NCBI GenBank assembly: GCA_038327685.1
Contig: JBBQLH010000002.1
Location: forward strand, 21,141 to 85,140
Length of the DNA: 64,000 nt
Origin: DASQFQ01 sp038327685
GTDB taxonomy: Bacteria > Actinomycetota > Thermoleophilia > Solirubrobacterales > Solirubrobacteraceae
Direction: 5' to 3'
Shown: positions 1-7,432 of the stretch, piece by piece
Layout: every line of letters starts with the position of its first letter
Position numbering within the stretch: position 1 is the stretch's first letter
Made by a program: the position numbers and the translations under genes
The notes under the pieces: model-generated
Databases searched by the model: none
Seen by the model: the letters and a program-made list of their open reading frames with translations, nothing else
Told to the model about the DNA's origin: nothing

Positions 1-867
1 CAGCACCTCCATCCCCTTGGAGGCGATCAGCTTGCCCACGAAGACGACGAGGCGGTCGCGCTCGGGATCGAGGCCCGCCAGCGCGTCGGCGGCGGCCGCG
101 GTGTCGCGGGCGAACGAGGATCCCTGCGTGCCCGCGCGCGCGGAGCGCACGCGCCCGACCAAGGTGCCGAGGCCCGCCCGCGCCGCGGCGGGCTCGCGCG
201 GGCCGAACTGCTCGATGTCGACGCCGGGCGGCCCGAGCCGGGTCCGGCGCTCGACCTCGGGATCGTCCATCGCCGCCCACAGGCTCTCGGCCGTATGGCG
301 CGAGCCCACCAGCACGCCGCGAGCCGCCCACAGCCCCTCGCGCGCGTACGGGAGGAAGCGCGGGTGCGGCTTGACCGTGTACTCGAGCGCCGAGCCGTGG
401 ATCTTCACGGCGTAGGGCACGTCGAGGCCCGCCAGCCCGCGCGCCACGACGACCGGGCCCATCACGAGGTGGTTGGCGAGCGCCACGTCGGGCCGCGCGC
501 GCTCGGCGACCTCGCGCACCGCGGCGACGTTGCGCTCCAGGTAGCGGTCGAGCTCGGCGTCGGAGAGCTCGGGGAACGGGCGCGCCTCGATCCCGTCGTA
601 GCGATCCGGGACGTAGACGGGCAGCAGGCCGCCGAGGTCGGGGCGGTAGACCGTGGCGCGCGCGGGCTCCGAGCGCGTCTCGAGCGCCAGCTCTCCCCCG
701 TCCCAGTCGCCGGCGGCGTCGACCCACTCCTGCTCGAACGGCTCGCGGTCCTGGCAGAGCAGGTGGACCTCGTGGCCCGCGCGCACGAGCGCCGCCGCCA
801 GCCGCGCGTTGTAGACGTTCGAGCCCGTGCCGCCCAGCAGGTAGCCGTGGAAGATCAGGACGCGCAC
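1..867 (-). CDS. Glycosyltransferase family 4 (partial, C-terminus outside window)
   Basis: The 289 codons visible start at a GTG and run off the left edge. The N-terminus has the GT-B fold pattern: a β-strand VRVLIFHGYLLGGTG with the glycine-rich loop, then NVYNARLAAAL and a GHEVHLLCQD strand. About residue 140 follows a PDVALANHLVMG stretch, and near the edge a VVFVGKLIASKGMEVL stretch opens the C-terminal nucleotide-sugar domain. This order is typical of GT4 retaining transferases that use a nucleotide sugar at the cytoplasmic face of the membrane. Acceptor and sugar cannot be told. No ATG is available near the start; the GTG follows no clear Shine-Dalgarno. It is divergent from the zinc-ribbon gene. 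Confidence 0.85.
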   Translation of the reverse strand, partial: MRVLIFHGYLLGGTGSNVYNARLAAALVRAGHEVHLLCQDREPFEQEWVDAAGDWDGGELALETRSEPARATVYRPDLGGLLPVYVPDRYDGIEARPFPELSDAELDRYLERNVAAVREVAERARPDVALANHLVMGPVVVARGLAGLDVPYAVKIHGSALEYTVKPHPRFLPYAREGLWAARGVLVGSRHTAESLWAAMDDPEVERRTRLGPPGVDIEQFGPREPAAARAGLGTLVGRVRSARAGTQGSSFARDTAAAADALAGLDPERDRLVVFVGKLIASKGMEVL

Positions 868-953
868 TGAGCGGACCCTAACCGCGAGACACTGCCTCGC
901 CTGGCGGCCCGTCACCGGCTTCGCCTCGTCGGCCCTTGCTACTCTGGCGCCGC

Positions 954-1217
954 ATGGGCCAGAAGTATCGTCTTCGCACGCCCTCCACCGGCCGCGAGAT
1001 CATCCGCGAGGCCGAGCCGGGGCAGACCTACGTCGACCGCGAGACGGGGGAGCCGCTCGAGGTCGTGGGACAGGTTCTGCCGCTCGCCCCGTCAAAGTCC
1101 CAGCTTCCATGGGCGACCGAGAACCTCCGCTTCTGCAACTGGTGCGACCAGCTCGCACAGAAGGACCTCAACGACTGCCCCGTCTGCGGCCGCCGGATGG
1201 CCGCGCTCCCGCGCTGA
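954..1217 (+). CDS. Small zinc-ribbon protein
   Basis: An 87-residue protein whose C-terminal third carries two CxxC pairs (FCNWC and DCPVC, 11 residues between the pairs), a zinc-ribbon arrangement. The N-terminal half (RLRTPSTGREI, YVDRETGEPLEV) is a small β-rich segment that I do not recognise. The ATG at 954 is preferred over a TTG 18 bases upstream because a possible -10 box (TACTCT, 940-945) lies only 8 bases before it, which would make the message leaderless. The lipoprotein gene starts 11 bases after its stop, so the two may be cotranscribed. The function is unknown; a nucleic-acid or metal role is only a guess from the ribbon. Confidence 0.7.
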   Translation: MGQKYRLRTPSTGREIIREAEPGQTYVDRETGEPLEVVGQVLPLAPSKSQLPWATENLRFCNWCDQLAQKDLNDCPVCGRRMAALPR

Positions 1218-1228
1218 TCTTCTCCGTC

Positions 1229-1618
1229 GTGCGCCGGCTCCGCTCTGCCCTTCTCCTGCCGCTTCTCGGCCTCGCGCTCGTCGCCCCGGGCTGCGGCGGG
1301 AGCGACTCGGCCGTCCAGGAGGTCCCGGGGCCGCCGCCGGTGCTCACCGTGCCGCACCAGAAGGGCGCCGCCGACGTGTCGGCGTCGGCCACCCCGACCC
1401 CGACGCCGTCCGCCACGGGGACCGTGACCCCGACGCCGGCCGGCACCGGTGCCACGGGCTCGACCGGCACGACGGGCGCCACGGGCACGAACACGGGCGC
1501 GTCGGCGACGCCGGCGCCCGCCACGCAGGGCAGCCCGGCTGCCACCCAGGCGCCCACCACGGGCTCGCCACCCCAGAAGTTCGAGCAGTTCTGCCAGGAG
1601 AACGCCGGCGCCTGCTGA
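1229..1618 (+). CDS. Putative lipoprotein with Thr/Pro/Gly low-complexity tail
   Basis: Starting at GTG 1229, the protein has a basic VRR head, a hydrophobic stretch LLLPLLGLALVAPG and a cysteine at the lipobox position (APGC), so export and lipid anchoring are likely. The rest of the 129 residues is low complexity: TPTPTPSATGT repeats, a TGSTGTTGATGT segment and an Ala/Pro-rich region, ending in a short QFCQENAGAC tail with two more cysteines. Such linkers usually span cell-wall layers. No catalytic domain is visible. The gene lies between the zinc-ribbon gene and the c-di-GMP enzyme. The function is unknown. Confidence 0.6.
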   Translation: MRRLRSALLLPLLGLALVAPGCGGSDSAVQEVPGPPPVLTVPHQKGAADVSASATPTPTPSATGTVTPTPAGTGATGSTGTTGATGTNTGASATPAPATQGSPAATQAPTTGSPPQKFEQFCQENAGAC

Positions 1619-1673
1619 CGCGCACGCGATCAAGGGACATCGGCGGCCGGCCGATGCATCCGGGATCGCTCTC

Positions 1674-4253
1674 TTGCTCCCGACCACCCCTTCTCCGCTG
1701 AGCGCCGCCCATCGCCTCTCCGAGGCGCTGCTGGCCGCGCGGTCGCCCGAGCTCGTCGGCGAGGCGCTGATGGCCGCGGTGCAGACCTCGCTGGCGCCCG
1801 ATGACGTCCATCTCGTCGAGGTCTCCCAGGACGGCGACGTCGCACACGGGACGGTCGATGGATCGCAGGCGCCGCCGTACCGCCAGTGGCTCGGCGCGCC
1901 TTCGCTCGTCTCCCGCGTCATCGCCTCGGGCGCGCCGGTCGCCGTACCCGACGCGCCCGGCGATCCGGCGATCCGGCAGGACCTGGTGGAGCGCTTCGCG
2001 GCCGCATCGCTGCTCGGCGTCCCGGTGCGCTGGGGCGGCGCCGTCCGCTTCGTCGCGATCGTCATCTCGCGCGAGCGCCGCGTCTTCGGCGAGGACGAGG
2101 TCCGGGTGGCCGAGACCCTCGCCAACCAGGCCGCGGTCGCGCTGGCGCTGCTCGAGGCCGAGCGCAACCGCGTCGCACGGGCGGAGCAGAACGCCGCGCT
2201 GACGCGGGCGGCGATCTCGCTCAACGCCTCGCTGGAGCTGGTGGAGGTCCTCGAGACCCTCAGCCGCGAGGCCAACCTCGCCGTCGGCGGCTCGCTGGCC
2301 GGCGTCTACCTCGCCGACGGCGCGGGCGGCGGCGTGGCGACGGCGGGCCACAACACCCCGGACGACTGGAAGGGGATCGTGATGCCCCACGGCGAGGGCA
2401 TCGCCGGCCGTGTGCTGAAGACGGGGCGCGCCTTCGTGACCAACGCGTATCAGGACGACGTCAAGCGCTCGCCGCACCCGGCGCTGCGCAGGCTCAAGAC
2501 CGCCGTGGGCGTGCCGATGGCATGGAACGGCGAGCTCAAGGGCGCGCTCTCGGTCGGCTTCTCGGAGATGCGGTGGGTCACGGATGACGACCTGCGCACC
2601 CTCGAGGCCATCGCCGCCCTGGCGGTCGCAGCCTGCCGCAACGCGGAGGCCTACGAACAGGCCACGCATGCCGCCGTGACGGACACGCTCACCGGCCTGC
2701 TCAACCACGGCGCCCTGTACCTGCAGGTGCGCGTGGAGATCTCACGCGCCCGCCGCACCGGCGCGCCGCTGGCCTGCCTGCTGCTCGACCTCGACGACTT
2801 CAAGGCCATCAACGACGAGCACGGCCATCAGGCCGGGGACGGCGTCCTGCGCAAGGTGGCCACGGCGTTCCGCAGCCAGCTGCGCGACCACGACGTCGCA
2901 GCTCGCTACGGCGGCGACGAATTCGTGCTCCTGCTGCCGGATACCGACGCCGCCGCCGGGCGCGTCGTGGCCGACCGGATCGCCGCCGCTTCACCGGTCG
3001 CCTGCTCGATCGGCCTCGCGCAGTGGGAGGAGCCGCTGTCGGCCGACGAGCTGATCGGTCGGGCCGATCGCGCGCTGCTGCTGGCCAAGCGCGGGGGCAA
3101 GCACCGCGTGGAGGTGGCCGGCGCCGACATCGAGGAAGAGCTGGAGCTGATGGAGCTCCGCGTCGGCTCGCCGGCCGCCACGCTGCGCGAGTTCTGGGAG
3201 ATGGTCGCCCGTGCCGAGTCGGCGCGCGACGCGCTCCTCACGCTGCCCTCGTTCCTGCGCCGGGTGACGGGCGCCGAGGAGGTCGCGCTGTATGAGCTCG
3301 AGGACAGCGGCGACGTCGTCCGCACGACCTTCGCCCGCCCGCCCGGGGACCCGCGGGCGCGGATCTTCACCCGCGCGCGGATCGCCGCGGGCCCCGCGCT
3401 CGAGCCGCGGCTGGCGCTCGGCGCCATCACGCGGCCGTCGCTGGCGGTGCTGCTGGCCGCACTCGACCTCAAGAGCACGCCTCGCGACCGGGGTACCGCC
3501 GTGGGCTCCTTCGCCGCCTTCCCGCTGCTGCACGCCGGTCGCCCGCAGGGTCTGATCATCATGCGCGCGCAGCGCGACATGTCTTCCGAGCGCGTGCACC
3601 TGATCGCGGGGCTGGCCCGCCAGACGATGGCCATCTTCGCCGCCCGTCCCGAGAACGGGTCGCCCGCCGCGGTGCAGGCGCTGGCGGCCGCGATCGAGGC
3701 GCGCGACAACTACACCCACGCCCACTCCGAGCAGGTCGTCTCGCTCGCCACGGACGTCGCCCGCCTGCTCGGCCTCTCGCCCGCCGAGGTCGAGCCCGTG
3801 CGCCACGGCGCGCTGCTGCATGACGTGGGCAAGCTGGCGATCCCGAACGAGATCCTCCACAAGCCCGGACCGCTGACGCCCGACGAATGGGTGGTGATGG
3901 CCGAGCACCCCGTGATCGGCGAGCGGATCCTCCAGCGCACGCCGCAGCTCGGGCACCTGGCCCCGATCGTCCGCCACGAGCACGAGCGCTGGGACGGCGG
4001 CGGCTACCCCGACGGTCTCGCCGGCAGGGCGATCCCGGTGGCGTCGCGGATCATCCTCGCCTGCGACGCCTACAACGCGATGATCACCACGCGGCCCTAC
4101 CGCGAGGCGATGTCGTCCGCCGACGCGATGGAGGAGCTGCGCGCCAAGTCGGGCGCCCAGTTCGACCCGCTGGTGGTCGAGGCGCTGCTCGAGCTCCTCG
4201 GCGCGGTCAGCGCTTTGCGGGCTTCGCCGGCTTCGGTGGTTTCGGCGTCGTGA
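1674..4253 (+). CDS. GAF-GGDEF-HD-GYP bifunctional c-di-GMP enzyme
   Basis: An 859-residue cytosolic signalling protein from a TTG at 1674, the best start after the lipoprotein stop; 75 further codons are open upstream but are Arg/Pro-rich and look non-coding. The order is two GAF-like sensor domains (about 20-150 and 165-320), a GGDEF diguanylate cyclase domain with an intact GGDEF motif at 413-417, a GAF-like linker domain (about 510-670) and an HD-GYP phosphodiesterase domain with HD at 716-717 and GYP at 777-779. An RxxD inhibitory site (RDHD) sits five residues before GGDEF, so product feedback is expected. Both making and breaking of c-di-GMP look possible; which dominates cannot be read from sequence. 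Confidence 0.88.
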   Translation: MLPTTPSPLSAAHRLSEALLAARSPELVGEALMAAVQTSLAPDDVHLVEVSQDGDVAHGTVDGSQAPPYRQWLGAPSLVSRVIASGAPVAVPDAPGDPAIRQDLVERFAAASLLGVPVRWGGAVRFVAIVISRERRVFGEDEVRVAETLANQAAVALALLEAERNRVARAEQNAALTRAAISLNASLELVEVLETLSREANLAVGGSLAGVYLADGAGGGVATAGHNTPDDWKGIVMPHGEGIAGRVLKTGRAFVTNAYQDDVKRSPHPALRRLKTAVGVPMAWNGELKGALSVGFSEMRWVTDDDLRTLEAIAALAVAACRNAEAYEQATHAAVTDTLTGLLNHGALYLQVRVEISRARRTGAPLACLLLDLDDFKAINDEHGHQAGDGVLRKVATAFRSQLRDHDVAARYGGDEFVLLLPDTDAAAGRVVADRIAAASPVACSIGLAQWEEPLSADELIGRADRALLLAKRGGKHRVEVAGADIEEELELMELRVGSPAATLREFWEMVARAESARDALLTLPSFLRRVTGAEEVALYELEDSGDVVRTTFARPPGDPRARIFTRARIAAGPALEPRLALGAITRPSLAVLLAALDLKSTPRDRGTAVGSFAAFPLLHAGRPQGLIIMRAQRDMSSERVHLIAGLARQTMAIFAARPENGSPAAVQALAAAIEARDNYTHAHSEQVVSLATDVARLLGLSPAEVEPVRHGALLHDVGKLAIPNEILHKPGPLTPDEWVVMAEHPVIGERILQRTPQLGHLAPIVRHEHERWDGGGYPDGLAGRAIPVASRIILACDAYNAMITTRPYREAMSSADAMEELRAKSGAQFDPLVVEALLELLGAVSALRASPASVVSAS

Positions 4254-4899
4254 TCAGCGTCGCCGTGTAGGTCAGACGCGCCGTGCGATAGAGGCAGCGG
4301 TACTGCGCGAGGTCCGCGAGGTCGAGCTGGGCGGACTGGATGCCGGGCTCCTGGCAGCCGTTGCGCGCACGGCTCGCGCGCCACGACGTGTCGTTGCCCA
4401 GGCCGAGCGCGAGCGCCGGGACCCAGCTCGGCACGGTCAGCGCGATCAGGTAGCCCTTGTGGACGTTGAGCGCGCGGCCGAGCGGGAACTGCACGGTCGT
4501 CCCGAAGTACGGCTGGAGGCTCTGGATCGCGCTGCGGCCCGTGACGCGGCCGAACAGCTTCGTGCCGGTCTTGAGCACCGAGATGCCGGCCTGCGACGCG
4601 CCGCCGTAGTTCTGGTTGAAGAAGCGGACCTGGCGCGGGCCCGGCGTGCCGAGCGTGATCGTCCAGGCGACGATCTTGCCATCCGCAGGCGCCTGCATGA
4701 GCCCGCGCTGGGCGCCGACCTTGGCTTGATAGCCCGTGGTGCGGGACACGGCCTGGCAGGGGTTGGCCGGGCACGACGGCGCGGTCGGCTGCGCCGTCTG
4801 GCCGATCTCGATGATCCGGGCCGACGCGGGCACCGCGGGCACACCCGCGACCGCGGCCGCGGCGAGCACGGCGAGGACTCCCTTGTGGGTCGGGCGCAT
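4207..4899 (-). CDS. Secreted protein of unknown function
   Basis: From the ATG at 4899 (an alternative ATG lies 15 bases upstream) the protein has a basic head MRPTHKG, a hydrophobic core VLAVLAAAAVAGVPAVPA and a likely signal-peptidase site ASA, so it is probably exported. The mature region of about 200 residues holds four conserved-looking cysteines (two early, CPANPC, two late) and strand-rich sequence such as GYLIALTVPSW. The C-terminus is a KPPKPAKPAKR tail. I recognise no catalytic family. Its 3' end overlaps the 3' end of the convergent c-di-GMP gene by 47 bases. Confidence 0.65.
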   Translation of the reverse strand: MRPTHKGVLAVLAAAAVAGVPAVPASARIIEIGQTAQPTAPSCPANPCQAVSRTTGYQAKVGAQRGLMQAPADGKIVAWTITLGTPGPRQVRFFNQNYGGASQAGISVLKTGTKLFGRVTGRSAIQSLQPYFGTTVQFPLGRALNVHKGYLIALTVPSWVPALALGLGNDTSWRASRARNGCQEPGIQSAQLDLADLAQYRCLYRTARLTYTATLITTPKPPKPAKPAKR

Positions 4900-4943
4900 T
4901 CCGGCATTGAACACGACGGGCTCGCCCGGGTTGCGGGCGCCCC

Positions 4944-5147
4944 TCAGAGCTTGGCTACGTTGACCGCCTTCGGGCCCTTGTCGCCCTGCTCCTCGTCGTA
5001 GGAGACCTTCGTGCCCTCCGCGAGCGACCGATACCCGTCACCCGTGATGCCGGAGAAATGGACGAACAGGTCGCGGCCACCCTCATCCGGGGTGATGAAC
5101 CCGAAGCCCTTGTCGTCGCTGAACCACTTGACCGTCCCGGTGCCCAT
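4944..5147 (-). CDS. cspA: Cold-shock domain protein
   Basis: At 67 residues this is the full length of a bacterial cold-shock protein. It has the N-terminal GTVKWF strand, the RNP1 motif KGFGFI and the RNP2 motif LFVHFS, the aromatic patch that binds single-stranded RNA or DNA. It acts in the cytoplasm as an RNA chaperone. The ATG at 5147 follows a GAGG sequence. A candidate promoter lies at 5212-5241, which would give a leader of about 60 bases; cold-shock genes often have regulatory leaders, but none is proven here. Confidence 0.95.
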   Translation of the reverse strand: MGTGTVKWFSDDKGFGFITPDEGGRDLFVHFSGITGDGYRSLAEGTKVSYDEEQGDKGPKAVNVAKL

Positions 5148-5211
5148 TCGTGCCTCTACCTCGCTGGCTGCACCCTTCGACCGGCCGGACCGACCAGTCC
5201 TGACGCTGACA

Positions 5212-5241
5212 ACGCTAACCGGACGGAGCAGTGCTGCGCAA
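5212..5241 (-). promoter_or_regulatory. Candidate sigma-70-type promoter for the cold-shock gene
   Basis: On the minus strand TTGCGC (5241-5236) and TAGCGT (5217-5212) are separated by 18 bases. The -10 box overlaps the stop codon of the upstream secreted-protein gene, which would let the cold-shock gene be transcribed on its own. The match to consensus is partial. Confidence 0.4.
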
Positions 5242-5802
5242 GGTGAGATTTCCGGTCGCGGGAGCGTCCGGCGCCGTGTCGCGGCAACCGAGCGGCCGCG
5301 GGCACCGGGCGGCCCGTGTGACGGCCTCGGCGGCGAAGCGCACGCTCGCCGGGCGGTCGATCGCCGACTGGGGGAAGCGGAGGTAGACGGTGCGGGCGGT
5401 CGGGCGCGTCACGGTCACCGTGGCGACCTCCCGCGGCAACCCGTTGGCGCGGTCGCGCAGCACGCGGCCGTGGAGCTCGTCGCCCTCCTTGGGAGGGGTC
5501 GCGCAGACGAGCCAGTCGGGCGGATCGACGCCCGGCTCGCGGGCCGTGGAGAGCGTCAGGCAGATCGAGCCCGACTGGCCCGTGGCGGAGCGCAGGTCGG
5601 CCGTGGTCCACGCCTTCTCCATCGTGACCTCGCCGCGCAGGCGCCCGTCGGTGCCGCGCGACATCGCGACGCGGACGATGTCGAGCGGGCCGCGCCCGTC
5701 CATGGCCGAGTCCTTGCGGAACGTCGGGATGACCTGCGCCGACGCGATCGGCGCCAGGGCGCCGAGCACGACCAGGCCCGCCACGGCGCGACGCATCCTC
5801 AC
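5215..5802 (-). CDS. Secreted protein of unknown function
   Basis: A 195-residue protein with a clear signal peptide: MRMRR, a hydrophobic AVAGLVVLGALAPIA core and an ASA-Q type cleavage region. The mature part is strand-rich (LRGEVTMEKAW, SGSICLTLST, RTVYLRFPQ), with four cysteines, the last two in ARCPRPLGCRD. The alternation suggests a β-sandwich, but I recognise no named family. It starts 13 bases after the HIT gene stop on the same strand, so the pair are probably cotranscribed. Confidence 0.65.
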   Translation of the reverse strand: MRMRRAVAGLVVLGALAPIASAQVIPTFRKDSAMDGRGPLDIVRVAMSRGTDGRLRGEVTMEKAWTTADLRSATGQSGSICLTLSTAREPGVDPPDWLVCATPPKEGDELHGRVLRDRANGLPREVATVTVTRPTARTVYLRFPQSAIDRPASVRFAAEAVTRAARCPRPLGCRDTAPDAPATGNLTLRSTAPSG

Positions 5803-5815
5803 CAGTGGGCCTCCA

Positions 5816-6229
5816 CTACGCGCCGAGCTCCTCGGCGGCGGCCGCGATCGCGTCGCGGTCGCCGGGCTCGGGCTGCCAGGGCAGGCGCAGGGGATCGTTG
5901 TCGTAGCGCGGGATCACGTGCAGGTGGAAGTGGAACACGGTCTGCCAGGCGACCTTGCCGGTCGAGTTGAGGAGGTTCACGCCGTCGGCGCCGAGCTGGT
6001 CGCGCACGCGGCCGGCGAGGCCCTTGGCGGCCACGACGACGGCCTTCAGGTCCTCCGGGTCGATCGAGTGCACGTCCGCGGCGTGCTCGCGCGGGATCAC
6101 GAGCAGGTGACCGCGGGTCGCGGGGTTGATGTCCATGAACGCGATCGTGCGCTCGTCCTCGTGGACGCGCGTGGCGGGCACCTCGCCCGCCACGATCTTG
6201 CAGAACAGACAATCCGGGTCCGCGGCCAT
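5816..6229 (-). CDS. HIT family nucleotide hydrolase
   Basis: A 137-residue protein from the ATG at 6229. It begins CLFCKIVAGEVPA, the zinc-binding/entry segment common in HIT proteins, and ends with the histidine triad HFHLHVIP, whose middle histidine forms the nucleotidyl intermediate. HINT-branch members hydrolyse nucleoside phosphoramidates or acyl-adenylates in the cytoplasm. An in-frame ATG at 6250 exists, but the -10 box at 6239-6244 sits 9 bases before 6229 and favours the shorter form as a leaderless message. It is divergent from the M28 peptidase gene. Confidence 0.9.
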   Translation of the reverse strand: MAADPDCLFCKIVAGEVPATRVHEDERTIAFMDINPATRGHLLVIPREHAADVHSIDPEDLKAVVVAAKGLAGRVRDQLGADGVNLLNSTGKVAWQTVFHFHLHVIPRYDNDPLRLPWQPEPGDRDAIAAAAEELGA

Positions 6230-6238
6230 CGCCGCCGC

Positions 6239-6256
6239 AGGGTACTCCAATACCCT
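6239..6256. promoter_or_regulatory. Mirror-image pair of -10 boxes between HIT and M28 genes
   Basis: The sequence reads AGGGTA, six bases, TACCCT: a perfect inverted repeat. Each arm gives a TACCCT -10-like box pointing outward, and each is followed after exactly 9 bases by an ATG (6229 on minus, 6266 on plus). The geometry fits two leaderless transcripts starting at the start codons. It could equally be an operator; no -35 is obvious. Confidence 0.45.
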
Positions 6257-6265
6257 CAGCGCGCC

Positions 6266-7432
6266 ATGGAGCCGGATCTCGCCCGCCTACGCGCCACCGT
6301 CGAGCACCTCGCGGGCTTCGACCGGCCGTCCGCCTCGGAGGGCGAGCAGCAGGCGGCGGAGTGGATCCGCGCGCAACTGGAGGCGCTCGGCGTCCTCGCG
6401 CGCGTCGAGGAGGAGCCCGCGGTCGGCTCGATGGCGCTCCCGCTGGGGCTGCTGTCGACCGGGGGCTTCGCCGCGGGCCTCGGCGGGCGGCGCACCGCGC
6501 TGCTCGGGCTGCTGGCGGCTGCCGGGATCGTCGACGACGTCTCCGGCGGGCCGCATCTCTTCCGCCGGCTCCTCCCCCACCGCTCGACCTTCAACGTCAC
6601 CGGCACCGCCGGCGACCCGGACGCCGCTGAGACGCTCGTCTTCGTCGCCCACCACGACGCGGCCAACGGCGGCGTGATCTTCCGCCCCGAGCTGACCCGG
6701 CTCGTGGCCGACACCTTCCCGGGCTGGTACGCGCGCCAGCACACGTCGCCGCAGATGCTGCGGCTGGTGGCGGCCGGCCCCGCGCTCGCCGGCCTCGGCG
6801 CGCTGACCGGGTGGCGGGCGCTGCGCAAGCTCGGCGCGTTCATCTCCGCGAGCAGCATGGTGGCCTTCTTCGACATCGGCACCCGCACCGTCGTCCCGGG
6901 CGCGAACGACAACCTCACCGCCGTCGCGGTCATCCTCGAGCTCGCCCGGATGCTGCGCGAGGAGCCGGTCCAGGGCGTGCGCGTGCTGCTCGTCTCGACC
7001 GGCTCGGAGGAGTCGTTCATGGAGGGAATGCGCGGCTGGGTCCGCCGCCACGGCCCGGAGCTCGACCCGGCCCGCACCCGCGTGGTGGTGCTGGAGACGC
7101 TGGGCTCGCCGGAGCTGATCCTGCTCGAGGGCGAGGGGATGATCTGGATGAACGACTACGACGCCGGCGTGCGCGACCTGATCGCCGACAGCGCGCGGCG
7201 CGCCGGCGTGGCGCTGCGCCGCGGCCTGCGCCTCGGCTTCGCCACCGACGCGCTGTCGGCGCTGCGCGGCGGGCTGCGCGCGGCCACGCTCGCCTCCTGC
7301 GACGAGTACAAGATGCCGTCCAACTACCACTCGCAGCGCGACATCCCGCGCAACGTCGACTTCGGCACGGTGGCGGCGGCCGCGCGCGTCGCCGAGGCCG
7401 CGATCAGGTCAGCAGCGAGCGGGCGAGCCTGA
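6266..7432 (+). CDS. M28-family zinc metallopeptidase
   Basis: A 388-residue protein from ATG 6266. The M28 signatures are visible: VFVAHHDAANGG supplies the first metal histidine and aspartate, PGANDNLTAVAVILEL the bridging aspartate, and LLVSTGSEESF the catalytic and metal glutamates. There is a hydrophobic pair of segments at about residues 60-90 and 165-190, so membrane association is possible; no signal peptide is seen. Such enzymes remove N-terminal residues from peptides. The substrate is unknown. Its last 29 bases overlap the 3' end of the convergent cca gene. Confidence 0.82.
   Translation: MEPDLARLRATVEHLAGFDRPSASEGEQQAAEWIRAQLEALGVLARVEEEPAVGSMALPLGLLSTGGFAAGLGGRRTALLGLLAAAGIVDDVSGGPHLFRRLLPHRSTFNVTGTAGDPDAAETLVFVAHHDAANGGVIFRPELTRLVADTFPGWYARQHTSPQMLRLVAAGPALAGLGALTGWRALRKLGAFISASSMVAFFDIGTRTVVPGANDNLTAVAVILELARMLREEPVQGVRVLLVSTGSEESFMEGMRGWVRRHGPELDPARTRVVVLETLGSPELILLEGEGMIWMNDYDAGVRDLIADSARRAGVALRRGLRLGFATDALSALRGGLRAATLASCDEYKMPSNYHSQRDIPRNVDFGTVAAAARVAEAAIRSAASGRA

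Noticed and set aside
5390..6265. Long in-frame extension upstream of the M28 peptidase start
   Set aside because: It runs antisense through the secreted-protein and HIT genes; the family starts at the ATG at 6266.
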